64,000 nucleotides of DNA from the NCBI RefSeq assembly GCF_902499335.1, contig NZ_CABVQK010000009.1:310001-374000 (forward strand), given 5' to 3'. The notes beneath the pieces are model-generated. The model saw only the letters and a program-made list of their open reading frames with translations. It made no database searches and had not been told where the DNA came from. The DNA comes from Burkholderia lata. Lineage in GTDB: Bacteria; Pseudomonadota; Gammaproteobacteria; Burkholderiales; Burkholderiaceae. Positions within the stretch are counted from its first letter, which is position 1. Each line of letters begins with the position of its first letter. Shown one piece after another: positions 36,161-44,369 of the stretch. Made by a program: the position numbers and the translations under genes.

Positions 36161-37102
36161 ATGAAGATTACGCTCGACGAACTCCAGGCCTTTGCTGCCG
36201 TGGTCGACTCCGGTTCGATCACCGCGGCCGCGCAGCAGCTCGACCTCACGGTGTCGGCGACGAGCCGCACGCTCGGGCGGCTCGAGGAGAAGCTGAAGAC
36301 CACGCTGCTGCGCCGGACCACGCGCCGGCTCGAACTGACCGAGGAAGGGCGCGCGTTCCTGCAGGACGCGCGCGCGATCATTGAATCGGTCGAGACGGCG
36401 GAAGAGCAGATGCTCGCACGGCGCGAGATGCCGTCGGGGCGGCTGCGCGTGGACGCGGCGACGCCGTTCATGCTGCACGTGATCGTGCCGCTCGTGCGCG
36501 GCTACCGCGAACGCTTCCCGAAAGTCGAGCTGGAGCTGAACAGCAACGAGGGCATCATCGACCTCCTGGAGCGGCGCACCGACGTCGCGTTCCGGATCGG
36601 CCGGCTGAAGGATTCGACGCTGCACAGCCGGCGCATCGGCAACAGCCGGATACGTATCCTCGCGAGCCCCGCGTATATCGCCGCGCACGGCCAGCTACGC
36701 AAGGTGGAGGATCTGGACAAGCACACGCTGCTCGGCTTCACGCAGCCCGAATCGCTGAACGTGTGGCCGATCCTCGGCGCCGACGGCGAGCCGTGCCGTA
36801 TCGAGCCGGGCATCCGGTCGTCGAGCGGCGAGACGCTGCGGCAGCTCGCGCTCGACGGTGCGGGCGTCGTGTGCCTGTCGGATTTCATGATCGCGGAGGA
36901 TCGCGAGGCGGGCCGGCTCGTGCAGGTGCTCGCGCGCCAGACACTCGAGGTCGAGCAGCCGATCCACGCGGTGTACTACCGCAACACCGCGATCTCGTCG
37001 CGGATCGCGTCGTTCGTCGATTACCTGATCGAGGCGTTGGGCGGCAGCGGCAATGATGCGCCGGGGCGGCGCAAGGCTGCGTCGTGGATGGAGCCGCGGT
37101 AG
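36161..37102 (+). CDS. LysR-family regulator of the redox cluster
   Basis: The 313-residue protein starts MKITLDELQAFAAVVDSGSITAAAQQLDLTVSATSRTLGRLEEKL, a winged helix-turn-helix of the DmlR/AaeR-like subgroup, followed by LRVDAATPFMLHVIVPLV and the effector domain. It is divergent from the MFS gene of the six-gene cluster. Matching boxes at 36136 and 33491 support it as the regulator of all six genes. Confidence 0.87.
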   Translation: MKITLDELQAFAAVVDSGSITAAAQQLDLTVSATSRTLGRLEEKLKTTLLRRTTRRLELTEEGRAFLQDARAIIESVETAEEQMLARREMPSGRLRVDAATPFMLHVIVPLVRGYRERFPKVELELNSNEGIIDLLERRTDVAFRIGRLKDSTLHSRRIGNSRIRILASPAYIAAHGQLRKVEDLDKHTLLGFTQPESLNVWPILGADGEPCRIEPGIRSSSGETLRQLALDGAGVVCLSDFMIAEDREAGRLVQVLARQTLEVEQPIHAVYYRNTAISSRIASFVDYLIEALGGSGNDAPGRRKAASWMEPR

Positions 37103-37147
37103 CGGAGGCGGGGGCGGCTCATGCCCCGCGAGATTTGACGTGCGATC

Positions 37148-37172
37148 CGGCGTACCCCACTGGGGCACGCCG
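37148..37172. terminator. Hairpin between convergent lysR and zwf genes
   Basis: CGGCGT-ACCCC, a three-base loop and GGGG-C-ACGCCG form an imperfect stem in the 81-base gap between two convergent genes. It lacks a clear T run, so efficiency is uncertain. Confidence 0.45.
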
Positions 37173-37183
37173 TCGTGCGGCGG

Positions 37184-38659
37184 TTACGCCTCTTCGGACC
37201 AGGACATCCCGTCGCGCGCGAGCAGCGCCGACGAAGCCGCGGGCCCGAACGTGCCGGCCGTGTACAGGCGCGGCCGGTCGCCGAGCTGCTTCCAGCCGTC
37301 GAGGATCGGCTCGACCCACGACCATGCGGCTTCGAGCTCGTCACGGCGCATGAAGTGCGTGAGGCGGCCGCGGATCACGTCGATCAGCAAACGCTCGTAT
37401 GCTTCCGCACGCCGCTCCGGAATCGCCTGCTGCAGGTCGAGGTTCAGGCTCACGGGCACCATGTTCATCCCGCTGCCCGGTTCCTTTGCGAGCATCTGCA
37501 ACTGGATCGACTCTTCCGGCTGGAGCTGGATCACGAGGCGGTTGCTGTAGTGGCGCGGGCCGGTCGGGATGATCGAGAACGGCATGTCCGCGAACTCGAT
37601 CACGATTTCCGACTGGCGGCGCTGCAGTCGCTTGCCGGTGCGCAGGAAGAACGGCACGTTCGCCCAGCGCCAGTTGTTGAGGTGCGCGCGCAGCGCGACG
37701 AAGGTTTCCGCGCGGCTGTCCGCCGGCACGTTGTCTTCCTCGAGATAGCCCTTCACCGGCTGGCCGTCGACCGCGCCGGCCGTGTACTGGCCGCGCACCG
37801 TGTCGCGCGCGACGTCCGCCACCGCCATCGGCCGCAGCGAGCGCAGCACCTTCAGCTTTTCGTCGCGCACCGCGTCCGGGTCGAGCGACACGGGCGGCTC
37901 CATCGCGACGATGCACAGCAGCTGCAGCAGGTGGTTCTGCACCATGTCGCGCAGCGCGCCCGTGTGGTCGTAGAAGCCTGCGCGGCTGCCCACGCCGACC
38001 GTTTCCGCCACCGTGATCTGCACGCTGCGGATGCTCGGCGCCTGCCACAGCGGCCCGAAGATCGGGTTGCCGAAGCGCAGCACCATCAGGTTCTGCACGG
38101 TTTCCTTGCCGAGGTAGTGGTCGATCCGATAGATCTGCGATTCCTCGAAGTGCTTGCCGACCGCATTGTTGATCGCCTTCGCGGACGCGAGATCGTGGCC
38201 GAGCGGCTTTTCGAGGACGACGCGCGAATGCTCGTCGACGAGGTGCGCGGCCGACAGGTTGTCGCAGATGGTGGTGAACAGCTCCGGCGACGTCGACAGG
38301 TAGAACACGCGGATCGCATCGCCGCGCGCCGCTTCCGCGAGCCGCAGGTAGTCTTCCGGCGCATTCACGTCGATCAGCACGTACTTGAACAGGTCGAGGA
38401 AACGGCTCCAGGCTGCGGGATCGAACGCCTTCTCGTCGATGAACGGGCGCGACTGCTCGTCCATGAACTTGCGATAGCCGTCGATGCCCCAGTCGCGGCG
38501 GCCGACCGCGATGATGCGCGTCTCGGGCGGAAGGTTGCAGTGCAGGTGCGCCATGTACAGCGCGGGCAACAGCTTGCGGGCGGCCAGGTCGCCGCCGCCG
38601 CCGAAGATGATCATGTCGACGGGCCGTTCGGCTCCGGTCTGGGTAGGCTGATTCGTCAT
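37184..38659 (-). CDS. zwf: Glucose-6-phosphate 1-dehydrogenase
   Basis: The 491-residue enzyme oxidises glucose-6-phosphate to 6-phosphogluconolactone with NADP/NAD, feeding the Entner-Doudoroff and pentose phosphate routes. The dinucleotide loop is GGGGDLAARK (20-29), an unusual Gly/Gly variant of the common GASGDLA. EKPLG is at 150-154, RIDHYLGKE at 178-186, and the catalytic region YDHTGALRDMVQNH is intact. The usual partners pgl, edd, glk and hexR are absent, so it stands alone. Its promoter lies in the 202 bases shared with the divergent TetR gene. Confidence 0.93.
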   Translation of the reverse strand: MTNQPTQTGAERPVDMIIFGGGGDLAARKLLPALYMAHLHCNLPPETRIIAVGRRDWGIDGYRKFMDEQSRPFIDEKAFDPAAWSRFLDLFKYVLIDVNAPEDYLRLAEAARGDAIRVFYLSTSPELFTTICDNLSAAHLVDEHSRVVLEKPLGHDLASAKAINNAVGKHFEESQIYRIDHYLGKETVQNLMVLRFGNPIFGPLWQAPSIRSVQITVAETVGVGSRAGFYDHTGALRDMVQNHLLQLLCIVAMEPPVSLDPDAVRDEKLKVLRSLRPMAVADVARDTVRGQYTAGAVDGQPVKGYLEEDNVPADSRAETFVALRAHLNNWRWANVPFFLRTGKRLQRRQSEIVIEFADMPFSIIPTGPRHYSNRLVIQLQPEESIQLQMLAKEPGSGMNMVPVSLNLDLQQAIPERRAEAYERLLIDVIRGRLTHFMRRDELEAAWSWVEPILDGWKQLGDRPRLYTAGTFGPAASSALLARDGMSWSEEA

Positions 38660-38827
38660 GGGAGGTTCGCGGTTTGAAACGGGGAACGTGAAACGAACGT
38701 CGAGGCACCGGGCGCCGATACGTGAACGCACCAGTACGTGAAAACGCTAATAGTGCACGGTTTTGATGGATTGCGTATGGGTTCCCCCGGATGTAACAGG
38801 GCTTGCATTTCGCATGATCGCTCCATT

Positions 38828-38847
38828 ATGATTGAGCGCTCACTCAT
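38828..38847. promoter_or_regulatory. TetR operator 1, upstream of the TetR gene
   Basis: ATGATTGAGCGCTCACTCAT is a 20-base palindrome with one mismatched pair, ending 14 bases before the TetR GTG start. It shares the pattern ATGANTGAGCNNTCANTCAT with operator 2 at 39555-39574. A 13-base core is identical in inverted orientation. Confidence 0.7.
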
Positions 38848-38861
38848 TAAAGGAATCGAAC

Positions 38862-39440
38862 GTGGCCCGACCGCGCAGTCCCGACAAGCACGAAGCCATT
38901 CTCGCCGCGGCCGCACGCGCGCTCGCCGAGGACGGCGCGACGGCGACGACCGCGCGTATCGCGCGGCTCGCCGGCGTGGCGGAAGGCACGGTGTTCACGT
39001 ACTTCGAGACCAAGGACGCGTTGCTGAACGCGCTGTACGTGAGCCTGAAGGCGGACATGCGCGACGCGATGATGACCGCTTTCCCGGAAGGCGCGACGGC
39101 CGAGCAGGCGCTGCGGCACGCGTGGAACGGCTATGTGTCGTGGGGTGTCGCGAATCCGGACGGGCGGCGCGCGCTGCAGCAGCTGGGTGTGAGCGGGCGC
39201 GTCGACGACGCGCACCGCGCGGCCGGGGCCGAAGGTTTCGGCACGATCCGCGCGTTGCTGGAGGCGCAGATCGATGCGTCGGGCGGACTGAAGCCGGACG
39301 AGGCGCACGCGTTCTGTGCGGCGCTGTTCACGTCGATCGCCGAAACGGCGATGGAGTCGGTCGCACGCGATCCGGCACGGGCCGATGCGTACCGGGAGGC
39401 CGGGTTTCGTGCGTTGTGGGCCGTGTTGCACGCGGTGTGA
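38862..39440 (+). CDS. TetR-family transcriptional regulator
   Basis: The 192-residue repressor has its helix-turn-helix at about 10-55 (HEAILAAAARALAEDGATATTARIARLAGVAEGTVFTYFETKDALL). I chose the GTG at 38862 because AAAGGA precedes it by seven bases; a TTG ten codons earlier falls inside the operator. It is followed by an SDR gene in the same direction, and both genes have the same palindromic operator upstream. Confidence 0.85.
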   Translation: MARPRSPDKHEAILAAAARALAEDGATATTARIARLAGVAEGTVFTYFETKDALLNALYVSLKADMRDAMMTAFPEGATAEQALRHAWNGYVSWGVANPDGRRALQQLGVSGRVDDAHRAAGAEGFGTIRALLEAQIDASGGLKPDEAHAFCAALFTSIAETAMESVARDPARADAYREAGFRALWAVLHAV

Positions 39441-39554
39441 CGCAAAGGGTTGCCATCGTGGCGGCGCGGGTGGTTTCACGCGCTGCGGCGATGACGGAAG
39501 CAGGTTCAGGCAGGGTGATGGCGGTCGTGAACGACCGCGACATCGCCGTTATTA

Positions 39555-39574
39555 ATGAGTGAGCAATCATTCAT
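39555..39574. promoter_or_regulatory. TetR operator 2, upstream of the SDR gene
   Basis: ATGAGTGAGCAATCATTCAT lies 32 bases before the SDR start and matches operator 1 in pattern, with TTAATGAGTGAGC (39552-39564) the exact reverse complement of bases 38838-38850. Confidence 0.7.
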
Positions 39575-39606
39575 TTTGTGATTTCATCACGATCAAGGAG
39601 TGGAAA

Positions 39607-40482
39607 ATGTCGAAAGTCTGGCTGGTGACAGGGGCCGCGCGCGGCCTGGGGCGAGCGATTTCGGAAGCCGTGCTGGCGGCGGGCGACCGGCTGGTGGCCG
39701 GCGCGCGCGATCCCGCGCGGCTGGCCGATCTGGCCGAGCGTCATGGTGACCGTCTGCTGCCGGTCGCGCTCGACGTTACCGACGAAGCGGCGGCTGCGCA
39801 GGCCGTCGCGGCCGCACGCGACGCGTTCGGCCGTATCGACGTGCTGGTGAACAACGCGGGCTATGGCCATACGGCGCCGTTCGAGCAGATGGGCGCCGAC
39901 GATTTCCGCGACCAGATCGAAACGAACCTGTTCGGCGTGATCAACCTGACGCGTGCGGTGCTGCCGACGATGCGTGCGCAGCGCGCGGGGCACATCTTCC
40001 AGGTGTCGTCGGTCGGCGGGCGCACGTCGACGGCCGGCTTGTCCGCGTATCAGGCCGCGAAGTGGGCGGTCGGCGGGTTCAGCGACGTGCTGTCGAAGGA
40101 AGTCGCGCCGTTCGGCGTACGCGTCTGCACGCTCGAGCCGGGCGGGATGCGCACGGAATGGGCTGCGCAGGCGAAGCGCGACGTCGACGGCCTGCTGCCT
40201 GACTACCAGCCGTCGGTCGGGAAGATTCTCGAGTTGCTTGGCGCGTACGGCGGCCACGAAGTCGGCGATCCGGCGCGGATCGCGGCGCGGATCGTCGAGC
40301 TGTCGCGCCGCGAGGATGTGCCGATGCGTTTGCTGCTCGGCGGTGATGCGCTGTTCGTGTGCGAGCAGGCGGAGAAGCAGCGCGCGGAAGAGGCCGCGCG
40401 GTGGCGCGACACGACGCTGTCGACGCAGTTTCCGGATGCGCAGCTGCCTGCCGGGCTGGAAGCGCTGAAGGGGCTGGAGTGA
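39607..40482 (+). CDS. Short-chain dehydrogenase/reductase
   Basis: The 291-residue enzyme has the classical SDR cofactor motif TGAARGLG, the NNAGYG motif, a catalytic Ser (QVSSVGG) and YQAAK. The substrate is not predictable, though the extended C terminus resembles retinol-dehydrogenase-like or oxidoreductase YkuF-type members. AAGGAG precedes the ATG at 39607. The operator in its promoter, identical in core to that of the upstream TetR gene, indicates it is the repressor's main target. Confidence 0.88.
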   Translation: MSKVWLVTGAARGLGRAISEAVLAAGDRLVAGARDPARLADLAERHGDRLLPVALDVTDEAAAAQAVAAARDAFGRIDVLVNNAGYGHTAPFEQMGADDFRDQIETNLFGVINLTRAVLPTMRAQRAGHIFQVSSVGGRTSTAGLSAYQAAKWAVGGFSDVLSKEVAPFGVRVCTLEPGGMRTEWAAQAKRDVDGLLPDYQPSVGKILELLGAYGGHEVGDPARIAARIVELSRREDVPMRLLLGGDALFVCEQAEKQRAEEAARWRDTTLSTQFPDAQLPAGLEALKGLE

Positions 40483-40600
40483 GCGCTGACATTCGTGGCG
40501 CTACCCGGGCAGCGTGAGCGGCTGACCGATGCCGGCGCATGTACCTGCGTGCAGGCATCGGCCGGCCGCGCCCATGCGATCGACGGGCGCGGCCGATGTA

Positions 40601-41221
40601 TCAGGCGGCCTGTTCCACCAGTGCCTGCAGTTCCTGCCCGGCCTTCTCGATCGCCGCTTGCGCCGCATCGGCACCCGATACGGTGCCTTCCACGCGTACT
40701 TCGCGGACGTCGGTCATGCCGATGAACCCGAGCAGATGCTTCAGGTAGCCGGACTGAAAGTCGAAGGGCGCATACGGGCCTTCGGAAAAGACGCCGCCGC
40801 TTGCAGTGACCAGATACACCGTCTTGCCTTCCAGCGTGCCGGTGAAACCGCTTTCGCCATAGCGAAACGTGACGTGCGGCCAGATCACGCGGTCGAACCA
40901 CGCGCGCAGCTGCGTGGACGGGCCGAAGTTGGTCATCGCGGAGCCGATCACGACGATGTCGGCGGCGCGCAGTTCGTCGACCAGCGCTTGCGCCAGCCCG
41001 ACGGCCTGTGCCTGTTCGGGGCTGCGCGCCTCCGGCGGCAGCGTGCGGCCGGCGATGTACGCGTCGTCGATATGCGGAAGCGGATCGGTGGACAGGTCGC
41101 GCAGGGTGATGGTGCCGGTTGCGTTGCGCGCCGCGAGTTGTCGCGCGAGGTCGTGCGCGAAGCGCGTGGACAGGCTGTCGGTGCTGCGGGGGCTGGATGT
41201 GATCAGCAGGATGCGGCTCAT
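40601..41221 (-). CDS. azoR: FMN-dependent NADH-azoreductase
   Basis: The 206-residue flavodoxin-fold enzyme reduces quinones and azo compounds by two electrons. [12 protein letters not shown] and [14 protein letters not shown] match the FMN phosphate loop, and [20 protein letters not shown] and [10 protein letters not shown] are family motifs. It is divergent from an HxlR regulator, with an inverted-repeat operator in the 144-base spacer, as for quinone-responsive systems of the YodB/HxlR kind. Confidence 0.9.
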   Translation of the reverse strand: MSRILLITSSPRSTDSLSTRFAHDLARQLAARNATGTITLRDLSTDPLPHIDDAYIAGRTLPPEARSPEQAQAVGLAQALVDELRAADIVVIGSAMTNFGPSTQLRAWFDRVIWPHVTFRYGESGFTGTLEGKTVYLVTASGGVFSEGPYAPFDFQSGYLKHLLGFIGMTDVREVRVEGTVSGADAAQAAIEKAGQELQALVEQAA

Positions 41222-41252
41222 GAGCGTTCCTTTAGGGCTAAGATAAGAACCA

Positions 41253-41277
41253 GGTAACTTTTGATAACTTGGTTACC
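41253..41277. promoter_or_regulatory. HxlR-type operator between azoR and hxlR-family genes
   Basis: GGTAAC (41253-41258) and GTTACC (41272-41277) form a perfect inverted repeat with a 13-base spacer, inside which TAACTT is repeated directly. The site is 31 bases from the azoR start. Confidence 0.6.
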
Positions 41278-41365
41278 AAAAAGCATGTGGAATGCTAGGG
41301 TTCGCGCCCGGGCACCACAAGAACGCACAGGGTTGTGCCCCAGTTACATCGATGTTCCCGCCACC

Positions 41366-41767
41366 ATGCCCCGACCCAGCGATAACGACTGCCAGGCGAC
41401 ACGCCAGATCCTCGACCGGATCGGCGACAAGTGGAGCCTCTACATCATCGCGACGCTGAACGACGGTTTGCGGCGCTTCAACGAGCTGAAACGCGAGATC
41501 GAGGGGATTTCGCAGCGCATGCTGACGCTGTCGTTGCGCGGGCTGGAGCGCGACGGGCTGGTCACGCGGACGGTGTTCCCGACGATTCCGCCGCGTGTCG
41601 ACTACGCGCTCACGCCGCTCGGCGAAACGCTGCTGGAGCCCGTGATGACGCTCGTCAGGTGGGCGGAGAAAAACAAGCAGCCGATTGCGCAAGCGCGCGA
41701 GCGTTTCGACGAGGCGACCGATGCGACGCCGGCGCCGGGCGAGGGCGTTGTTTATCGCAGTCGATAG
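41366..41767 (+). CDS. HxlR-family transcriptional regulator
   Basis: The 133-residue winged-helix protein has the HxlR core (RIGDKWSLYIIATLNDGLRRFNELKREIEGISQRMLTLSLRGLERDGLVTR). Cys13 (DNDCQAT) sits at the position used by YodB/QorR-type redox sensors to detect quinones and electrophiles. The ATG at 41366 starts just before that cysteine. Divergent azoR is the likely target. Confidence 0.87.
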   Translation: MPRPSDNDCQATRQILDRIGDKWSLYIIATLNDGLRRFNELKREIEGISQRMLTLSLRGLERDGLVTRTVFPTIPPRVDYALTPLGETLLEPVMTLVRWAEKNKQPIAQARERFDEATDATPAPGEGVVYRSR

Positions 41768-41818
41768 GGCGCGACGGGGCTGCTCCGTCACGCCCGCGCG
41801 GCCGAACGGCGTGTGCGC

Positions 41819-42397
41819 TCAGCGCCCCAGCGCGTAGAACTCCGCATTCGGTCGCATGTTCGTCACGTTCGCGATGCGGTTGGACATCCCGAAGAAAGCG
41901 GAGATCGCCATGATGTCCCACACGTCTTCTTCGACGAAACCATGCGACTTGAGCGCGTCGAAATCCGCTTCGCCCACCAGATGCGCGGCTTGCGACACCT
42001 TCATCGCGAAGTCGAGCATCGCCTTCTGCCGGGCGGTGATGTCGGCCTTGCGGTAGTTGGTGGCGACCTGGTCGGCGATCAGCGGATCCTTCGCGCGAAT
42101 GCGCAGGATCGCACCGTGCGCGATCACGCAGTACTGGCACTGGTTCACGCTGCTGGTGGCCACGACGATCATCTCGCGTTCGGCCTTGCTCAGGTTGCCC
42201 GGCTTGTCCATCAGCGCGTCGTGGTACGCCATGAACGCGCGAAACTCGTCGGGGCGATGCGCAAGCGTCAGGAATACGTTCGGGATGAAGCCCGACTTTT
42301 CCTGGACGGTCGCGATGCGTTCGCGAATGTCCTCGGGCAAGTCTTCGAGCGCGGGCACGGGAAAGCGGCTGATGGGGGCGGTGTTTGCGGCGGTCAT
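41819..42397 (-). CDS. Peroxidase-related carboxymuconolactone-decarboxylase (AhpD-like) protein
   Basis: The 192-residue protein is an all-helical AhpD-like enzyme with the redox pair Cys-Gln-Tyr-Cys followed by His (NQCQYCVIAHG), as in uncharacterised peroxidase-related proteins (YP_/TIGR-type family). It may reduce peroxides. A good CAGGAG precedes the ATG. It is codirectional with the AcuI-like gene upstream (85-base gap). Confidence 0.85.
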   Translation of the reverse strand: MTAANTAPISRFPVPALEDLPEDIRERIATVQEKSGFIPNVFLTLAHRPDEFRAFMAYHDALMDKPGNLSKAEREMIVVATSSVNQCQYCVIAHGAILRIRAKDPLIADQVATNYRKADITARQKAMLDFAMKVSQAAHLVGEADFDALKSHGFVEEDVWDIMAISAFFGMSNRIANVTNMRPNAEFYALGR

Positions 42398-42482
42398 GAG
42401 GTCTCCTGGATAAAGTGGCGCGGGTGCTCTCGATGCGCGAGCCGCCGGCCTAACAAAGAATCGCCGGTGGTCGTCAGCGGCG

Positions 42483-43466
42483 TCACGCGTTGACGTCGAC
42501 GACGATGCGGCCGCGAACCTTGCCGTTGATCAACTCCCCGGCAAGCGGGATGACGTCGCCCAGGCCGACCTGATGGCTGATCGCGCCCAGCTTCTCGACG
42601 TCGAGGTCGGACGCGAGCCGGCGCCACGCTTCCAGGCGGTCGGCGCGCGGGCACATGACGCTGTCGATCCCGACGAGCGTAACGCCGCGCAGGATGAACG
42701 GCGCGACGGTCGCGGGAAAATCCATGCCGGCGGCCAGGCCGCAGGCCGTCACGACACCGCGGTACCGCGTGGTCGCACACACGTTGGCGAGCACGTGGCT
42801 GCCCGCCACGTCGACCGCGCCGGCCCATCGTTCCTTGCCGAGCGGCCTGCCGGGCTCGCTGAATTGCGAGCGCTCCAGGATTTCCGCCGCGCCGAGCTGC
42901 CGCAGGTAGTCGGCATCGGCGGGGCGGCCGGTCACCGCAACGACGCGGTATCCCAGCTTGGCGAGAAGGGCGGTGGCGACGCTGCCCACCCCGCCTGCCG
43001 CGCCGGTCACCACGATTTCGCCGTCGTCAGGGCGCACGCCATGCCGTTCCAGTGCCATCACGCACAGCATTGCGGTGTAGCCCGCCGTGCCGATGGCCAT
43101 CGCCTGTTGCGGAGAAAAGGCAGACGGCAGCGGCACCAGCCAGTCGCCGTCGACGCGGGCTTTCTGCGCGAGGCCGCCCCAGTGCGTTTCACCGACGCCC
43201 CAGCCGTTGAGCACGACCTGGTCGCCGGGGCGATAGTCCGGGTGCGTGCTCGCTTCGACTTCGCCGACCAGATCGATGCCGGGCACCATCGGGAACTTGC
43301 GGACCACGGGGCTCTTGCCGGTGATCGCCAGCCCGTCCTTGTAGTTCAGCGTCGAATAGCCCACGCGTACCGTCACGTTGCCGGCGGGCAACTGCGCGTC
43401 GTCCAGCGTCTGGAGCAGGGCCTGCTGGCCGGTTTCATGCCGGTCGATCACGATGCCTTGAAACAT
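42483..43466 (-). CDS. acuI: Acrylyl-CoA reductase/YhdH-type quinone oxidoreductase
   Basis: The 327-residue medium-chain reductase has no zinc ligands and shows the YhdH/AcuI patterns [37 protein letters not shown] and the NADPH loop [16 protein letters not shown]. AcuI reduces acryloyl-CoA to propionyl-CoA and detoxifies acrylate. Its start lies beside a palindrome that also precedes the AcuR-like TetR gene 46 bases upstream, which supports the acrylate assignment. Confidence 0.85.
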   Translation of the reverse strand: MFQGIVIDRHETGQQALLQTLDDAQLPAGNVTVRVGYSTLNYKDGLAITGKSPVVRKFPMVPGIDLVGEVEASTHPDYRPGDQVVLNGWGVGETHWGGLAQKARVDGDWLVPLPSAFSPQQAMAIGTAGYTAMLCVMALERHGVRPDDGEIVVTGAAGGVGSVATALLAKLGYRVVAVTGRPADADYLRQLGAAEILERSQFSEPGRPLGKERWAGAVDVAGSHVLANVCATTRYRGVVTACGLAAGMDFPATVAPFILRGVTLVGIDSVMCPRADRLEAWRRLASDLDVEKLGAISHQVGLGDVIPLAGELINGKVRGRIVVDVNA

Positions 43467-43478
43467 GTGTCCTCCTTT

Positions 43479-43495
43479 CTAGACCGATCGTCTAG
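43479..43495. promoter_or_regulatory. AcuR-type operator upstream of acuI
   Basis: CTAGACCGATCGTCTAG is an imperfectly centred palindrome immediately before the AGGAGG ribosome-binding site of acuI. It shares TAGACCG-N-TCGTCT with the site in front of the TetR gene at 44161-44175. Confidence 0.7.
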
Positions 43496-43511
43496 TTAAT
43501 GGCAAAAAAAT

Positions 43512-44150
43512 TCAGCGGCGCGGTAGTCCATTGAAGAAAAACTGCGCGAACAGGGTCAGCGGCTTGTCGCTGCGCTCGAGCTTCGCGCGCAGCACGGCGC
43601 CTTCCCAGCCGATCCAGAAGAATGCAGCCAACTCGGCGGGATCGGCCGAACGGGCCAGTTCGCCGGCTTGCTGCGCGGCGGCCAGGCATTCGGCGAGGCG
43701 GCGTTGCCAGTCCTCGAACGTGGTGCGCAGGCGGGCGCGGAAACTTTCGGGCAGCGCGCCCATTTCCTGCCCGAGATTGCCGATCAGGCAGCCTCGGCTG
43801 TAGGCGTAGCGGGCCATGCCGTCCCGGGCATCGTCGACGAACGTGCGCACGCGCTGCAGCGGCGAGCGCGCCGGGTCGCTGAAATGACGGTCCAGCTTGC
43901 GCGCGAAGAAGTCGGCATAGCGGTCGATCAGTTCGAGGCCGAACGCTTCCTTGTTGTCGAAGTAGTGATAGAAGGAGCCCTTGGGCACGCCGGCGCGCCC
44001 GAGGATCTCGTCGAGCCCGGTGGCCGAGAAGCCCTTTTCAGTGAGCACTTCCAGCCCGGTGCGCAACAGCATGTCCCGCGTGGCGACGAGGTCCTCGTGC
44101 TGCTTCGGTGGCCTGCCGCGACGGCGAGGCGGATCAGTTCGAACGTCCAT
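43512..44150 (-). CDS. acuR: TetR-family regulator, AcuR-like
   Basis: The 212-residue repressor has a basic N-terminal arm (PPRRRGRPPKQHED), a TetR helix-turn-helix (ATGLDEILGRAGVPKGSFYHYFDNKEAFG) and a helical effector domain. Genes of this kind beside acuI encode the acrylate-responsive repressor AcuR in other proteobacteria. I chose the ATG at 44150; a start nine codons earlier would overlap the operator. Confidence 0.82.
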   Translation of the reverse strand: MDVRTDPPRRRGRPPKQHEDLVATRDMLLRTGLEVLTEKGFSATGLDEILGRAGVPKGSFYHYFDNKEAFGLELIDRYADFFARKLDRHFSDPARSPLQRVRTFVDDARDGMARYAYSRGCLIGNLGQEMGALPESFRARLRTTFEDWQRRLAECLAAAQQAGELARSADPAELAAFFWIGWEGAVLRAKLERSDKPLTLFAQFFFNGLPRR

Positions 44151-44160
44151 GTGCGAATAA

Positions 44161-44175
44161 TAGACCGTTCGTCTC
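44161..44175. promoter_or_regulatory. AcuR-type operator upstream of the TetR gene
   Basis: TAGACCGTTCGTCTC lies 11 bases before the TetR start and matches the acuI-proximal palindrome at 43479-43495. Confidence 0.65.
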
Positions 44176-44369
44176 AAAAATAAACGGGTCGCGTAGCGAG
44201 CGTGTTCGGTGAGGTCGACCCGGCGAGCGGTGTCCGTATTAACCCTGATTAAAAAACCTTATCGCGGTGAAAAATTCCGCATCTTATTGAACCGATATCG
44301 GCTCGCTATAGTGGCTCGCTTTCCCGCACGCACCTGTTGCGTGCGCAGACAAACAGCTGGAGCCCCTTG

